Origin: Uranotaenia lowii
Taxonomy: Eukaryota; Arthropoda; Insecta; Diptera; Culicidae
Direction of reading: 5' to 3'
Assembly: GCF_029784155.1 (NCBI RefSeq)
Contig: NC_073692.1
Coordinates: 318,320,641-318,384,640 of the forward strand
DNA: 64,000 bases
Shown: piece by piece, positions 1 through 11,094 of the stretch
How the letters are laid out: the number at the start of each line of letters is the position of its first letter
How positions within the stretch are numbered: position 1 is the first letter of the stretch
Position numbers and translations under genes: made by a program
The notes under the pieces: model-generated
Databases searched by the model: none
What the model was told of the DNA's origin: nothing
What the model saw: the letters and a program-made list of their open reading frames with translations, nothing else

Positions 1-869
1 AGACGTGAGAAAAAGAGAATCTTGGACCGTTAGCACGTCTCACTGCGGGGCTTCCAAACATGACGGAATCGTAATACCAATTTCAAACAATCATTCTCAA
101 ATTATCATAAAAACGATCTGATAGTTGAGTTCCTAGTATCATTGAGTGATTTTCTTAATAATAATATTTCTATGATCTTAATCTTATCTTATTCCAAATT
201 CAATTTATTGGGATTTTCTAGTCTTGTATTGTTTCTTCTGTTACTGAAGTTCAGTTTCATCATTTTTCTGAATTTTTAAAATTCAGGATCTTTGTTTAAA
301 ATTTTTTTTATCTGAAGAGAATCATATTCAAAAACATCTCAGGAAAAGATTTTTTTGTGCAATTTCTGCTTTTGCTCTGATTGTAACTTTGTATCTTTTT
401 TTTTTTTAATTTAATTCATATTTTGTTTCTCAAAACTTGATTTTAAATTATGATTTTGGTTTGAAACACTGAATTTTGGTTCTGAATATAATGTGATTTA
501 AAGTTTTGAATTCTTAAACTCTTATATCTGTATCTCTATGGAATGTGGATTTAATTATTTTGTTTATTTTTTTTTTAATTTTGTTTTCTATGTTCCAAAT
601 CTTCATGATACTTCCTAATTGTCACTAGGTAAATATTTCTCGAATAAGCACAAACCAAACGATCAATGATGATATGAAAATTATTTATAATATCTATCCG
701 GTCATTTATTTATATTAGAGAATTTTAGTTGGTGACAAGGGTTTTAAAAAAATGAGAATTAAATTTTGCATTTTGCAGCTTTAATCAGAGTTTTCATTTC
801 TAAGAAATTTCTAAACTCTTCCCCAATGTTTGCACGTGATTACCAATTACCATTTTCTATTTGAAGATA
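1..869. other. AT-rich sequence without a recognisable gene
   Basis: I see no coding signature here. The sequence is AT-rich with many T and A runs, and reading frames are short and compositionally biased. It ends at the target duplication of the SINE that follows. Confidence 0.6.
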
Positions 870-880
870 CCAGAAACTAT

Positions 881-1076
881 ATTTTTTTTTTTGTTTCGAT
901 TATAGTCGTTTTACCATCTTTATGGCATTCGCGACTTTATCAACGTTACAGTTGGCGGATCGTTATTGAAAAACTATCCGGTACAACTGTGTTCGATATT
1001 TACTCTTGGGCTCGAACTCGCGGACATCGGCTCAGGAGACAACAGACTTGCCAACTGAGCTATATCACAAGCCCTG
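881..1076 (-). mobile_element. tRNA-derived SINE, full copy, family A
   Basis: On the minus strand this starts with GCTTGTGATATAGCTCAGTTGG, a tRNA-like head with a pol III A box (TAGCTCAGTTGG), followed by a B box (GAGTTCGAGCCC). A roughly 110-bp body and an A-rich 3' tail follow; the tail appears as the T run at 881-892 on the plus strand. An 11-bp direct repeat, CCAGAAACTAT, flanks it at 870-880 and 1077-1087. Target duplication plus oligo(A) indicate target-primed insertion by LINE enzymes supplied in trans. It is nearly identical in sequence to the plus-strand copy at 9836-10028. It encodes no protein, and the head has lost a proper tRNA cloverleaf, so it is not a tRNA gene. Confidence 0.85.
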
Positions 1077-1202
1077 CCAGAAACTATGTTCTACGCAGAC
1101 GACATGGCTATTTGAAGATTGTATACTGCTCTCATCTCCAGTTTTTTGTACACGTTTGAAAGGTTTTGTATTTTGTGGGTAACATTTGAAAAAAAAAATC
1201 GA

Positions 1203-1262
1203 ATTATAGGGGCCCCCCGAGAAAAATTGCCCCGGGCCCCCCGATGGCTAAATCCGGCCCTG
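1203..1262 (-). mobile_element. hAT-type terminus (solo end)
   Basis: Read on the minus strand from 1262, the sequence begins CAGGGCCGGATTTAGCC and runs into G- and C-rich blocks (GGGGGGCCCGGGG). CAGGG starts followed by GC-rich blocks are common at hAT ends. I did not find the partner end or an 8-bp duplication, so the element is probably truncated. Confidence 0.4.
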
Positions 1263-1698
1263 CTTTTTGTTGAATAAAGCCTTACTGTATTCATTAAGTC
1301 ATATCAAATAATACTAGTTCCCTGCTCTCATAAATACAGCTTTTTTGGTTTAGAATTTTACTTCCAACCTTTTCACCTTTAATTTTGAATTTTCAATCCG
1401 GTGATAATGGTGCAGACACGATTTAGTTTCTAGATTGAATATATTTAATCCGGAGCCTATGATACCGAAATCGTTCCTTGGCCTTCCGAAAGGTCACATG
1501 ACAAATTGCAGTTCATTTGGATAAAACTCAGGGACCCTATCGGCCCTCAAGTTTACATGGTAATCGAGCATGATTTTACCTAGTTACAAAGAAAAATCCT
1601 TATCTATTCTTATTCTAACAACTTATGCACGCGCACTAGGATGGTCCTTATTTTCTTACCGTCTTGAAACCAAGATTCCACCCTTTTATTTTTGATCC
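1263..1698. other. Unassigned spacer
   Basis: No gene or repeat that I recognise lies between the hAT-like end and the 3' tail of the LINE. Confidence 0.5.
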
Positions 1699-3660
1699 AA
1701 CTTACTTACTTACTTTCTTAATGATCCCGCGCCGATCCACCGGTGCATAGGGCCGTGGTAAAAGACGTCCACTGTTGACGATCCGGAGCCGGCGTCTTCA
1801 CCTGGTCCCAGTCAAGACTCTCGTCGACAGTTCGGATTTCAGCGGCTAGGCTTCGCCGCCACGAGTTTCTGGGTCTGCCTCTTCTTCGATGACCTTCTGG
1901 ATTCCAATCAAGCCTCTCTCTGCAAATCTCGTTTTCACCTTTCCGCAGCGTGTGCCCAATCCATCTCCACTTACGTTCCCGAATCTCGATTTCTAGCGCC
2001 CTTTGATGACACCGGCGATGTAGTTCCTCATTCGAGATCCAGTTGCCAGGCCACCGAGCGCGGATGATATTCCGCAGGCAACGATTTACAAATTACTTGC
2101 AGTTTTCGCGTCGTTACCGCATATGTGCACCAAGTTTCGCACTCGTACAGCAATACGGATTTGACGTTTGAGTTGAAGATTCGGATTTTTGTTCGTAGAG
2201 AGATCTGGCGTGACCGCCAGATGTTTCGGAAACTCGCAAACGCAAATCGGGCCTTTCTGATCCGGGTTTCGATGTCTTTCCCGGTACCACCATCAGGCGT
2301 TATCTGGCTACCAAGATACTGGAAGCACTCCACTTTCTCAACTTGTTGCCCAGCTACCATGAAACTGGAGGGATTTTCTGTGTTGATCTCTATCGACTTG
2401 GTCTTTCCGACATTGACTTTGAGACCTGCTGCCTTGGAACTTTCGGTGAGGTCGTCGAAAGCTCTGCATATCCGGTTGCATTTGGACGAACAAAACAATA
2501 TCGTCAGCCAAGTCACGGTCGTTCAGATGCTCCATTGTTGAAGGATTCCACGGCAATCCTCGGTTCGGTGCACAGTCGATCGATCCAGTCAGAATCTCAT
2601 CCATTACGATGAGAAAAAGAAGCGGTGATAAGATACATCCTTGTCTCACTCCAGCAGTTACCGGGGTTGGTTCGGACAAGACACCGTCGTGCAAGACCTT
2701 GCACGAAAATGCCTCGTATTGTATTTCGATGAGATGGACTAGTTTCTCTGGGACCCCTCGTCGCCTTAGAGCCGCCCAGATGTTTTCATGCTTAAGTCGG
2801 TCGAATGCTTTTTCGAAAACAACGAAAACCAGCAGAAGAGAGTCCTGGAATTCGTTGATTTGTTCCAGTATGATTCGTAGCGTTGTGATGTGGTCCACAC
2901 ATGATCGTCCGTATCGGAATCCAGCTTGTTGCCGTCGGAGTGTAGCGTCAATTTTCTCCTGGATCCTGTTCAGGATCACTTTGCTGAGTACTTTGAGGGT
3001 TGTACAGATCAACGTTATGCCTCGCCAGTTACCGCACTCTGTCAGGTCTCCTTTCTTCGGGACCTTTACGAGGATACCCTGCATCCAGTCGGTCGGGAAT
3101 GTTGCAGTATCCCAGATGTCAGCGAAAAGACGGTGCAACATTTGTGCTGACAGGGCAGGGTCGGCTTTCAGCATTTTAGCAGGGATGCAATCGATCCCAG
3201 GTGCTTTATTGGATTTCATGTTTTTGATTGCCGCTTCTATTTCAGCCAGCGAGGGCACTTCCGAGTTGACGCCATTTATGCGACTTACTGTTGGCGCTTC
3301 GAGCTGCGGATTCTGTTGGCCATCGCTATTCGTGACTCGGAAGAGTTGTTGGAAGTGTTCAGTCCATCGTTTGAGCTGATCTGTTCGATCGGTCAATAAC
3401 TGACCTGCTCGGTCTTTCAGCGGCATTCTTGCATTAGTCCTTGCACCACTGAGGCAGCGAGAAATGTCATAAAGTAATCGGATATCTCCATTGGCGGCGG
3501 CTCTTTCTCCCTCTTCGGCTAGGGAGTTTGTCCAGGCTCTCTTGTCTCGTCTACAAGCTCGTTTAACTGCCTTTTCCAGCTCCGAATATCGTAAGCGGGC
3601 GGCTGCTTTGGCTGACCCGGTACATGCCTGCTCAATTCCGACCCTCAAAGACCTTTAAAT
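1699..3660 (-). pseudogene. 5'-truncated RTE-like LINE, reverse transcriptase pseudogene
   Basis: This is the minus-strand remnant of a non-LTR retrotransposon ORF2. The upstream frame (3648-2338) keeps the RT core: KAPGIDCIP (residues 148-156), QQAGFRYGRSC (240-250), GVRQGCILSP (333-342) and the YADD-equivalent LADDIVLF (380-387). The first Asp of motif A, expected before FEKAFD, reads Val at about residue 277, so the enzyme is catalytically dead. Frame breaks near 2340-2500 and 2030-2080 move the thumb (FQYLGSQITPDGG, IRIFNSNVKSVLLYE) and C-terminal tail (RKWRWIGHTLRK, GRPRNSWRRSL) into other frames. The tail ends at a stop near 1720. It is followed by tandem AAGT units (1699-1718) instead of poly(A), as in RTE elements. 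The apurinic endonuclease domain is missing, so the copy is 5'-truncated near 3650. I infer the clade from these motifs; a CR1/L2-type relative is possible. Confidence 0.85.
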
Positions 3661-4447
3661 ATATCTGAAACTATGAATAAAAAAAAAACATTATTTTTGC
3701 TGGCCACACTGTACAACCCAACGAATTTTTTGCCGAAAAAATTTCTAATATCTGATCTGATCATCAAACTACTTGGGAGACATGATCAAAATTTCTGGTT
3801 TTCATCATATATTTTTTGAAAAAATTTTGCATCTTGCCATCGTTGCATTTTCTGATTGCGTGTGATTTTGAGTTTAGTGTTTTTCGGGGGAATATGCACC
3901 TGCTAAGGGAAATGATCGTCTTTGCGGAATATATTTGCTGAAAACCCGAAATCATTACTTCGTTAATCTATCTACTACTCATATTCTGTCCAAAAATTAC
4001 TTTTTATTGTAAGAACTAAGGTAGTATTGGATTTTTATCAAACACTTCTCAAAGCAACCTTTGAAATCGTTGGATGTCAAATTCCCTTGTTTAGGCACGT
4101 GATGCTCCAAACTATTGGATCGAAACGACTAAAAAACACAATGTTCACAGTTAAAATAAATTAATTAGGTATATTCATTCACTCGTAAAAAGTAAAAAAA
4201 AATCATTGCACATTTTTAACCAAATCCGATTGAAAGTTGCAGTTGCTATGCATTCTCATCATAATTTTTAACTTAGTAAAGAAGAATATCGAAACTCAAA
4301 ATTTATTGCTCGAAAAATGGTGGACATGTATAATCGGCTCCTCCCAAACTACGAAAAGTCGGGAGAAAAAACTCTGTTTTTAGTTCGGCTTCCGAATGCA
4401 ATCCTCTCTCGCTGATCGTGCTCCTCTCGTTAACCAAGTTTACACGA
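3661..4447. other. AT-rich sequence without a recognisable gene
   Basis: Nothing codes convincingly here. The segment separates the LINE from the hAT MITE at 4456. Confidence 0.5.
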
Positions 4448-4455
4448 GCTGTACG

Positions 4456-4910
4456 CAGAGATGCCAATGTACCCGATTTTTTGGGATTTGTTTGATTTTT
4501 TGAGGCTTAGTCTGACAACCTGTTCAGCCATTGGTTTTGTCTGATTTTTGAACATTTGTCTGATTTTTTCGAATGTGATGAAAAATAGGTAGAAAGGAAC
4601 TGGATTAGGTACCATTACTAAAGTGAAAAAGTGGAAAAGCGGCTGCATCAAAGCAATCGAAAGATTCCCTTTTTAAATAAGAATTCAAGGGAATTGCTCC
4701 CACTGCTCTCCTCCCCCCCCCCCCTTTTATTCAGTACAATTATTAAACAAAGTAGGCTTCCAACACAAGTTAGAGTGAAAATGAGAAGCGATGACAAAAA
4801 AAATGTCATCACTTTAAGCGATATTTCCATTATTTGACCGTAGCCTGATAAAGCCTGATTTTTTTCACATTTTCCCTGATTTTTGAAAAAAAAAAGTGTT
4901 GGCAACTCTG
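4456..4910. mobile_element. hAT-type MITE, CAGAGATGCCAA ends
   Basis: The element starts CAGAGATGCCAA and ends TTGGCAACTCTG, giving 12-bp terminal inverted repeats with one mismatch. It is flanked by an 8-bp direct repeat, GCTGTACG (4448-4455) and GCTGTAAG (4911-4918), 7 of 8 identical. CAGAG ends with 8-bp duplications are the hAT signature. At 455 bp it has no transposase and would need one in trans. The interior repeats TCTGATTTTT and CCTGATTTTT motifs. Confidence 0.8.
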
Positions 4911-5053
4911 GCTGTAAGTGATTTGGTAGGCAAGTGAGAGAGCTTTCGCATCTGAATGGGAGAAAGAGAATTCTAAACAAAGAGCGACTCACCTAGTGTT
5001 TCAGTCATACAACTTAGCGTAAATGAAGAAATCAGTTTTTTTAGACTCCCACC

Positions 5054-5306
5054 CAGCGATGTTTGATCTACGTATTTTGAGCATTTCTTAGGAGCTACGG
5101 ACCGATGCTCGAAATCCACGGATTTTCATAATTTCTTATGGCTTTTTACGGATTATCAAAAAAATTATAGGAATTCTGCGGATAAACAATCATTCTAGCT
5201 GACAATCAAAAAAAAAGGTCATCAAGTTTCATTTCGTTAAAATCAGTACATTTTTCGATTTTCGTCAAATCTACGGACTTGAGTGGTTTGCAATCTGGCA
5301 ACGCTG
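5054..5306. mobile_element. hAT-type MITE, 253 bp
   Basis: It begins CAGCGATG and ends GGCAACGCTG. The flanking 8-bp repeats are CTCCCACC (5046-5053) and CTTCCACC (5307-5314), 7 of 8 identical. The interior holds diverged ACGGA-containing words. It is non-coding. The weak inner TIR match is offset by the duplication and the hAT-like CAGCG/CGCTG ends. Confidence 0.6.
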
Positions 5307-5314
5307 CTTCCACC

Positions 5315-6699
5315 ACACAACATAGAGAAAAAAAACAACAATTTCTTCCCCGCTACCATGCTCACTACTGTTTGCTGTTTCAGATTTTTTTTTTCTTGCA
5401 AAAGGTAGCGTTCGGAGAAGAGGTTTCAAGTGGTTTCTTAAAAAAATCAGGACACCGACACAGGATTTCAAAGGACATCAGCAGATTGGTTGAAATGAAA
5501 TTCAGCTCTTCTTAGATTGCATAAATTAAGACGAAATAACGGTGTTTTAAACGCCTTTATTTATGCAACAGAAGAGATGAGAAGTTAGATGGGTGGTAGA
5601 TTATATCGAAAAAAACGCCGTTCAATTATTCTCTGAACTGAAGATTACCATCTTTTTAAGGGTTAAAATGTTTTATTACAAATTGAATTATAATTAAGAC
5701 AGTTTTTGAAAAACGGCCTGTCAAAAATCAGGTCAAATCCTGAAAAAATCAGGACACCTCTGGCACCATTGGTTTGGAGAACAGCGTCTTTTCTCGTAAA
5801 AGTACCAAGAATAAATTGAGTTAGCTCTCAGATTTTTTCTCAACAAAATGTGCAACAGATTAGCCGAGAGAAGGGAACTCTTTTCATCAGCAGATGTGAA
5901 TTCTATCGCTCACTCTTATGTGTTGACAATCTCACTCTTGATTTCAGTGCGATTTATCTCTCCCCAAACAGCTTGGGGGAGCAGCCAAATAAAAGCACTC
6001 TCTTTCACTGGACAGGTCGATCTGAGGAGTTTTGCCATCCATGATGGTGAAGATACGTTGATGACATTTTTTGTTCAGATGAAACAAGTCAAGCTGTAGC
6101 TTTATATTTCTATTGACTGCAGAAAATAAATCAAATAATTCAAATAAAATAAAAAATTTATTGGTTAAACATTGAAATAGACTTTGTAAATAGACTTTTA
6201 AAGTGTCTGAACACAAAACAATGATCAGACTCAAATTTTATGGCTGTTTTCTAAAGTTTACTAAGCTTCCTTCTTAAGGTGGCCATCATGCCCTTATCTC
6301 CCCCATGAATTCAAATGTATTGAAATTTCCATTTTTAGGGTTAATAGAAATTTAAAGTAAGCTATCATGATCATAAAAAAGTTGACTTTTATGGTTATAG
6401 TCAATTATGGTTGAAATGTTTTTTTTTCCTTGATCTGTTAATTTTTTTTCGAAATCAAATTTAAAAAAACGAACACCCCAAAAAACTTTGATGAGTATTT
6501 TATCAAAAGTATATTTAGAACGCTTGCACTTCTCTAATTATATGCAAGATCCTCAATAGATGATTGTAAAATTTATTATTTAGATTATGTTCTGTGTGGT
6601 TTTGCTCAAAAAAAGCTAAATAACAATCATCCATTTATCAAATTCTATGAAAAATCATTCATTAATCATTCCAAATCTAAAAACAGAAAGCTGGAGGCT
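5315..6699. other. Unassigned AT-rich sequence with an hAT-like end near 5761
   Basis: No gene is apparent. Around 5720-5762 words such as AAATCAGGACACCTCTG look like a right end of the CAGAG family (CAGAGGTGTCCTG on the minus strand), but I found no partner or duplication. Confidence 0.4.
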
Positions 6700-7420
6700 T
6701 AAGGGAGATGGAATCGTCTAGCAAACAGCAATCAACCAACCAACAAAAAAAGAAGAAAGCTTCCACCCACTTAATATGTGAACTTTTACGCCAACGACCG
6801 ACCATCTTCAAGTTTTCCATTATCATAAGTATGCGGATCTTTTCCCGAAGGTTGTTTTGGCTCTCTCATCCCAAAAAACTTACTCGGTAAAAAAATACCC
6901 GAGAAAAAAAATTATTCCCCAAGTGAAAGTTCCCTGAAGATAATGCGCTTCGAGGAAATTTTCGGCTTCGCAGAAATCGAAAAAAGAAGGAATCCGAGGG
7001 TTAGTTCCTTCCGCTGGTCTCGGAGATGATGATGGTCAATTGAGAAAATTTATGCGAAGGTTGCCTCCCGATGGCCACCGTCGGGTTTACTTTTTCGCTC
7101 GCTTCAGTCTTGTGGAATTTCAAAGTTGGAATTTTATCTTTTTACTTTGGCTTCCCCTCAAACTTGATTTCCCCAGGAAAGGATCAATCCGGGGAAGCTT
7201 TTCGCAGAGCAAACTTTTTCCTGAATGTCCGTCTAGTTAATCGATCCTGATTAACGGACTTACGCGGCCGATGAAGCCCGATGGAAGAAGTGGTGGAGGT
7301 GGTGATATTTTAGAAACCGTTGGATTACACTTTTCTTGCTCCTCTTCCAAATGGCAGGCAGGATGATTCCGATGGGTATAAATTATGGCGGTTCAATGGA
7401 CATTATGATTAATTTTTAAT
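6700..7420. other. GC-richer unique island, no clear ORF
   Basis: Base composition rises clearly above the flanks and no repeat signature is visible. Short frames (6708-6890, 7040-7240) have no recognisable domain. It contains homeodomain-like core words (ATGATTAATTTTTAAT near 7405). It could be a conserved non-coding or regulatory block, or an untranslated exon; sequence alone does not decide. Confidence 0.35.
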
Positions 7421-8662
7421 CCCGACCATTTTGTTGCGGTTTGTTTGGCCATGGAAAACTGCTTGTTCCATTAACGTTGATTAGAAATGGTTCCAGTGAG
7501 TTTTTTCTTCATTTTTTGCTAAAACTGTTTGGGATGCCACAGATTTTAAAGCCGTTTTTATCAGGTTTTAAGATAATTTTTACTCAACATTTATTAATAT
7601 TTAAAACTTTTTTTATTCGAAACGACTCAAACAATTAAGTTTTAAGGAACCATATTCGGTTTCTTTGTTTTTGCAATCGTTTGCTTAGCTTAGCACTTTT
7701 CTAGAAGAAAAAAGAAGATAGATAGAGAAATACGAAAATAAAGTAAGAAAATAGACGAAGATCGATAGCTTATAGAAAGATATATATTTCAAACATGTAG
7801 TCCAAGTCTAGCACAGCTTTCAAAACGATGGAGTACCGCGTCTAAGGAATAATGATCAGACATTAGACGGCAAAATATACAAATAAAATCCCAACTCATC
7901 GCCGACCTATTAAACCATTTATATCTTCATCCGATTTTGAAAATTTTAATATTATGTTCTTTTAATCAGGAGTATTCACCATAATAAGATTTAAATATAA
8001 AAATTTGTATAGTATTTTTGAATCTAAATTAATGTTTTTATACATATGACACATTCAGCGGACAAAATTAAAGTTTTGCAACGAGCAGTTTCAGTAATAC
8101 GGAAATAGCTGGTCCACTGATGACATGGAAACGATTCTCATCTCGGTACTTGGCGTACAAAGCTTTTCTAAAAATTGTCTAGACTAACATTTAAAAAGGG
8201 GCCAATCTTTTCAGGAAAAAATTTAATATACATATTTTGCTCGAAAATTACAATTCCTAAACAAAATTTTGATTTTTTTCAAATCCTACACTGAGAAAAA
8301 TGCATTTAAAAAACGACAACTGAATTTCTCAAAAAATCAGTCTAAGAATTTGATGTTTCAAATATTTTTCTAAGCCGGGCAACAATTGGGAAATCAAATC
8401 GTCTATTAGATGCATCTTGTGCATAATCAACAAAAACGTTTTCATGATTTTTTGTTTGAAAATCAAGTAAATTATTATTATCATTATTTTTTCCGTGTAG
8501 ATTTCAAACCTTTAATTCAAAAACTTCGTTGAATCAAAACATTCTGATTTCGAAGCAATAAAGGCTTAGATTGTAAAAGTAGATGGTAAAGGCAAGTGGA
8601 AATCTTACACTGGTAAAAAATGGAAATTAAAAACTTTAAGTAGATTAAATAAAAATGGCATA
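7421..8662. other. AT-rich sequence without a recognisable gene
   Basis: I see only AT-rich sequence with short frames and no TIRs that I can pair. Confidence 0.5.
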
Positions 8663-8670
8663 CTCAGGAC

Positions 8671-9267
8671 CAGTGTTGGTAAATTTCGCCCGTCACGCTT
8701 GACCCGACTAGTTTTGTTTCATCAAACGACGGGCACTGTTCTCAATTGACGGAGCCTCCCTTTTCGCATGACGGATAAAGCACGACAACAATCAACATTT
8801 CTCCATCATCGACTGGCGAAGCTCCTACACATGGTCAACATTTCTCCTGAGAGTGACTGGTAAATCTCATCACACTTCGATCGGCTTCTGACGGCAGGTA
8901 CAACTAATTGAACGACTTGCTGGCAGAGAGCAACAATAGCAATAAAAAACTGAAAACGAGCTTGCTGGCAGGAGCAACAATAATAATAAATGCGTTTCTT
9001 TTTCGTCTTCGGTCGTCTTCGGCTTGCTGGCAGGAGTAACAATAATAATAAATGCGTTTCTTTTTCGTCTTCAGCTCGGTCGACGACTCGTTCGAATGCG
9101 ATTGGTAAATGCTGACTATGGAATTTTTTCAGCTTCAAACGACTGGGGGTTGAATGACTGGCAAACGAAGTGACTGGTCGTTAAGGAACAGTCAATTGAT
9201 TTTGACGGACCAAGAGGCTTCACAGTCACAGCTTCACGCCTCATGACGATGAGTTTTGCCAAGCCTG
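8671..9267. mobile_element. hAT-type MITE, 597 bp, with internal 62-bp duplication
   Basis: A perfect 8-bp repeat CTCAGGAC flanks the element at 8663-8670 and 9268-9275. It starts CAGTGTTGGTAAA and ends TTTTGCCAAGCCTG, an imperfect inverted pair. It is markedly GC-richer than the surroundings and rich in TGACTGG and GACGG words. A segment beginning CTTGCTGGCAGGAG is repeated in tandem at 8961 and 9023 (period 62), with a partial third copy at 8911. There is no transposase; the reading frame across the duplication is low-complexity. Confidence 0.85.
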
Positions 9268-9515
9268 CTCAGGACTTAATTAATTTTTTTTGGGGTGGGG
9301 AATAATGTGGTCTTCAACTCTCCTGAACACCGCAAAGTGTACACTGTTAGAAGAATAAAGTTTTTCTAACAAAAACTTTTTTATGTTGTATTTTAATATG
9401 AAAATCGAAGCAAATTTGTTAGGTGTATATTGATTTATCTTAATTAGAATGAGATCATTATAGTTATCTATTAACTCGTGGCATATTCAAAAAGACCAGA
9501 TGCTTTGAGTTCACA

Positions 9516-9600
9516 ACAGGGTGGGCTTTAGGGGTTTAACCCCTCCATGGAAATTTTCCCTTTTTAAGTTTTCACTGTAGTAACGGAAAATTACTTTATT
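9516..9600 (-). mobile_element. Probable end fragment of the 1.9-kb hAT family
   Basis: TTTAGGGGTTTAACCCCTCC followed by a diverged AT-rich stretch resembles the subterminal region of the hAT element at 31413-33340 read from its right end. The extreme end is not clear and no duplication was found. Confidence 0.4.
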
Positions 9601-9835
9601 TTAAAAGGTTGTTAAGATTATTTAGTGTTAACAAGCAAGTCAAAAAAAAAAAATATCTCGCCTCCGAAATTCGTCTAAAATCACTCTAGGCATGAGACAT
9701 TACAAACCACGACACTTTTCGACGATCTCAAATTGAAACTAATTTTGGATTGTTAATTTCGTTTTGCAATTCTATCAATCTTTTGTATTAAAACTCTTAA
9801 CTTGACACACAAAAACCCAACATCGTCTTTAGAAT

Positions 9836-10028
9836 TAGGGCTTGTGATATAGCTCAGTTGGCAAGTCTGTTGTCTCCTGAGCCGATGTCCGCGAGTTCGA
9901 GCCCAAGAGTACACATCGAACACAGTTGTACCGGATAAGATTTTCAATAGCGATCCGCCAACTGCATCGTTGATAATGTCGCGAATGCCATAAAGATGGT
10001 AAAACGACTATAATTGAAACAAAAAAAA
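9836..10028 (+). mobile_element. tRNA-derived SINE, full copy, family A
   Basis: The A box TAGCTCAGTTGG lies at 9850-9861 and the B box GAGTTCGAGCC at about 9893-9903. The body ends GACTATAATTGAAAC followed by an A8 tail. Flanking 11-bp direct repeats are GTCTTTAGAAT (9825-9835) and GTCTTAAGAAT (10029-10039), one mismatch. It is the mirror-strand sister of 881-1076, and both copies share the same head-body junction. The head is derived from a tRNA but is not a functional tRNA gene. Confidence 0.88.
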
Positions 10029-10039
10029 GTCTTAAGAAT

Positions 10040-10604
10040 GGTTTTTTATTAAACAGTGTGACTAGAAAAGTTAACAGTTTGAAACCAATCAATTTTTTTT
10101 TCAAATTTATTCATCGAATACTAATTTTATACATCAACAAGTAAGAGGTGTTTACCACTAACGATGGTCATCAAAATAAGCAAAACAAAAACTAATATCT
10201 ATGTAGTATCTTTTTCTTTATTACTAAAAATTTTTATTCGCTTCGTTACAAATATTATGCTGATATGAAATATTTTTCAAAACACCAATTTTAGTCACAA
10301 TGTTAATTTTTGTTTCTTGTTTATTTGAATGCTCAACTTTACATTCAAACAGGTTTTGATAAATTACACAAGGCCGCAAAATTTACATTTTTCCGAAATT
10401 CTAATAATTGACAGCTAACTTTGTCTGATTTGGTTGCCCTGAATCTAAATATGCAATTTTTCTCTCAGCTCTTGTTATTAAAATAACTGTTGAAAATAAG
10501 TAACATTTGATAAATTGCTACACTTTTTGAAAACAAAAACATAAAATTTCAAAATAAAGTTTTAAATCAATTATCAACTTTATATATTATCACTTATTGA
10601 TTTT
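10040..10604. other. AT-rich sequence without a recognisable gene
   Basis: Nothing is recognisable between the SINE and the Penelope-like fragment. Confidence 0.5.
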
Positions 10605-11062
10605 TCTCGGTGAGTAAAACAACTATTTAATTATTTTCACGTAACGTTTCGGGCTACTTCTCTTCACCCATCATCAGACGTCTAAAATATTTTGATTTTA
10701 TTAGAAATTTTTAACATTTAAAATAAAATTACATTTCTTTAAATTACAATAAATTCTTCTCATCACTTACAAAAACAGTAAGACAGCACAAGTTTACTCC
10801 ACTCAGCTGCTTGTCGGTTTGTTTACTGTCTCTCCTCTCAGCTTGGCTATGAGACCGTTGTAGGTAGCTAGTTTTCCGATGTCGGTTTGTTGATTCGCTG
10901 TCCGCTCCTTTCCTCTGATTTGTATGTGTAGGTTTTCGGCTGCCTCTCTCGTTTCCCGAACTCTCAAGTTCCTTTCGAGAACACTCGGTTTTTTGAAATC
11001 GAAGCAGTGTTGCGCTTCTATTGCGTGTTGTGCTAATCCAGACTTTGGTTCGTTTTTTGCTA
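10605..11062 (-). pseudogene. Penelope-like element 3' fragment, GIY-YIG C-terminus
   Basis: On the minus strand a frame running from about 11062 to a stop at 10803-10805 reads GLAQHAIEAQHCFDF, then LERNLRVRETREA and later TDIGKLATYNGLI. This is the layout of the C-terminal part of the GIY-YIG endonuclease of Penelope-like retroelements (A-x-H-x-hydrophobic, FDF, L-x-R-E, then a terminal Y-x-x-L block). The downstream minus-strand sequence contains GTCTGATGATGGG and AGCCCGAAACGT, typical of Penelope 3' regions. The RT domain and the GIY and YIG motifs themselves are absent, so this is a 5'-truncated, dead copy. Assignment rests on motif memory, not on a search. Confidence 0.65.
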
Positions 11063-11094
11063 TCAGAGGAAAGGAGCGGACAGCGAATCAACAA
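10887..11094. repeat. 32-bp perfect inverted repeat at the 5' edge of the Penelope fragment
   Basis: Positions 10887-10918 (TTGTTGATTCGCTGTCC...) reappear inverted at 11063-11094 (...GGACAGCGAATCAACAA) without a mismatch. The inner arm lies inside the GIY-YIG frame; the outer arm sits exactly at the truncated 5' edge. This looks like an inverted 5' end formed at insertion. Confidence 0.85.

Noticed and set aside
2609..3379. 256-residue plus-strand frame
   Set aside because: It lies antisense to the RTE-like RT core and has no domain of its own.
5315..5762. Third hAT MITE ending at 5762
   Set aside because: The right end looks plausible, but no left end with a GCACCATT duplication could be found.
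8806..9138. 110-residue minus-strand frame with Leu and Lys repeats
   Set aside because: It comes from the internal duplications of the hAT MITE.
9838..9910. Possible functional tRNA gene
   Set aside because: A and B boxes are present, but the acceptor and anticodon stems do not close, and a SINE body, A tail and target duplication follow.
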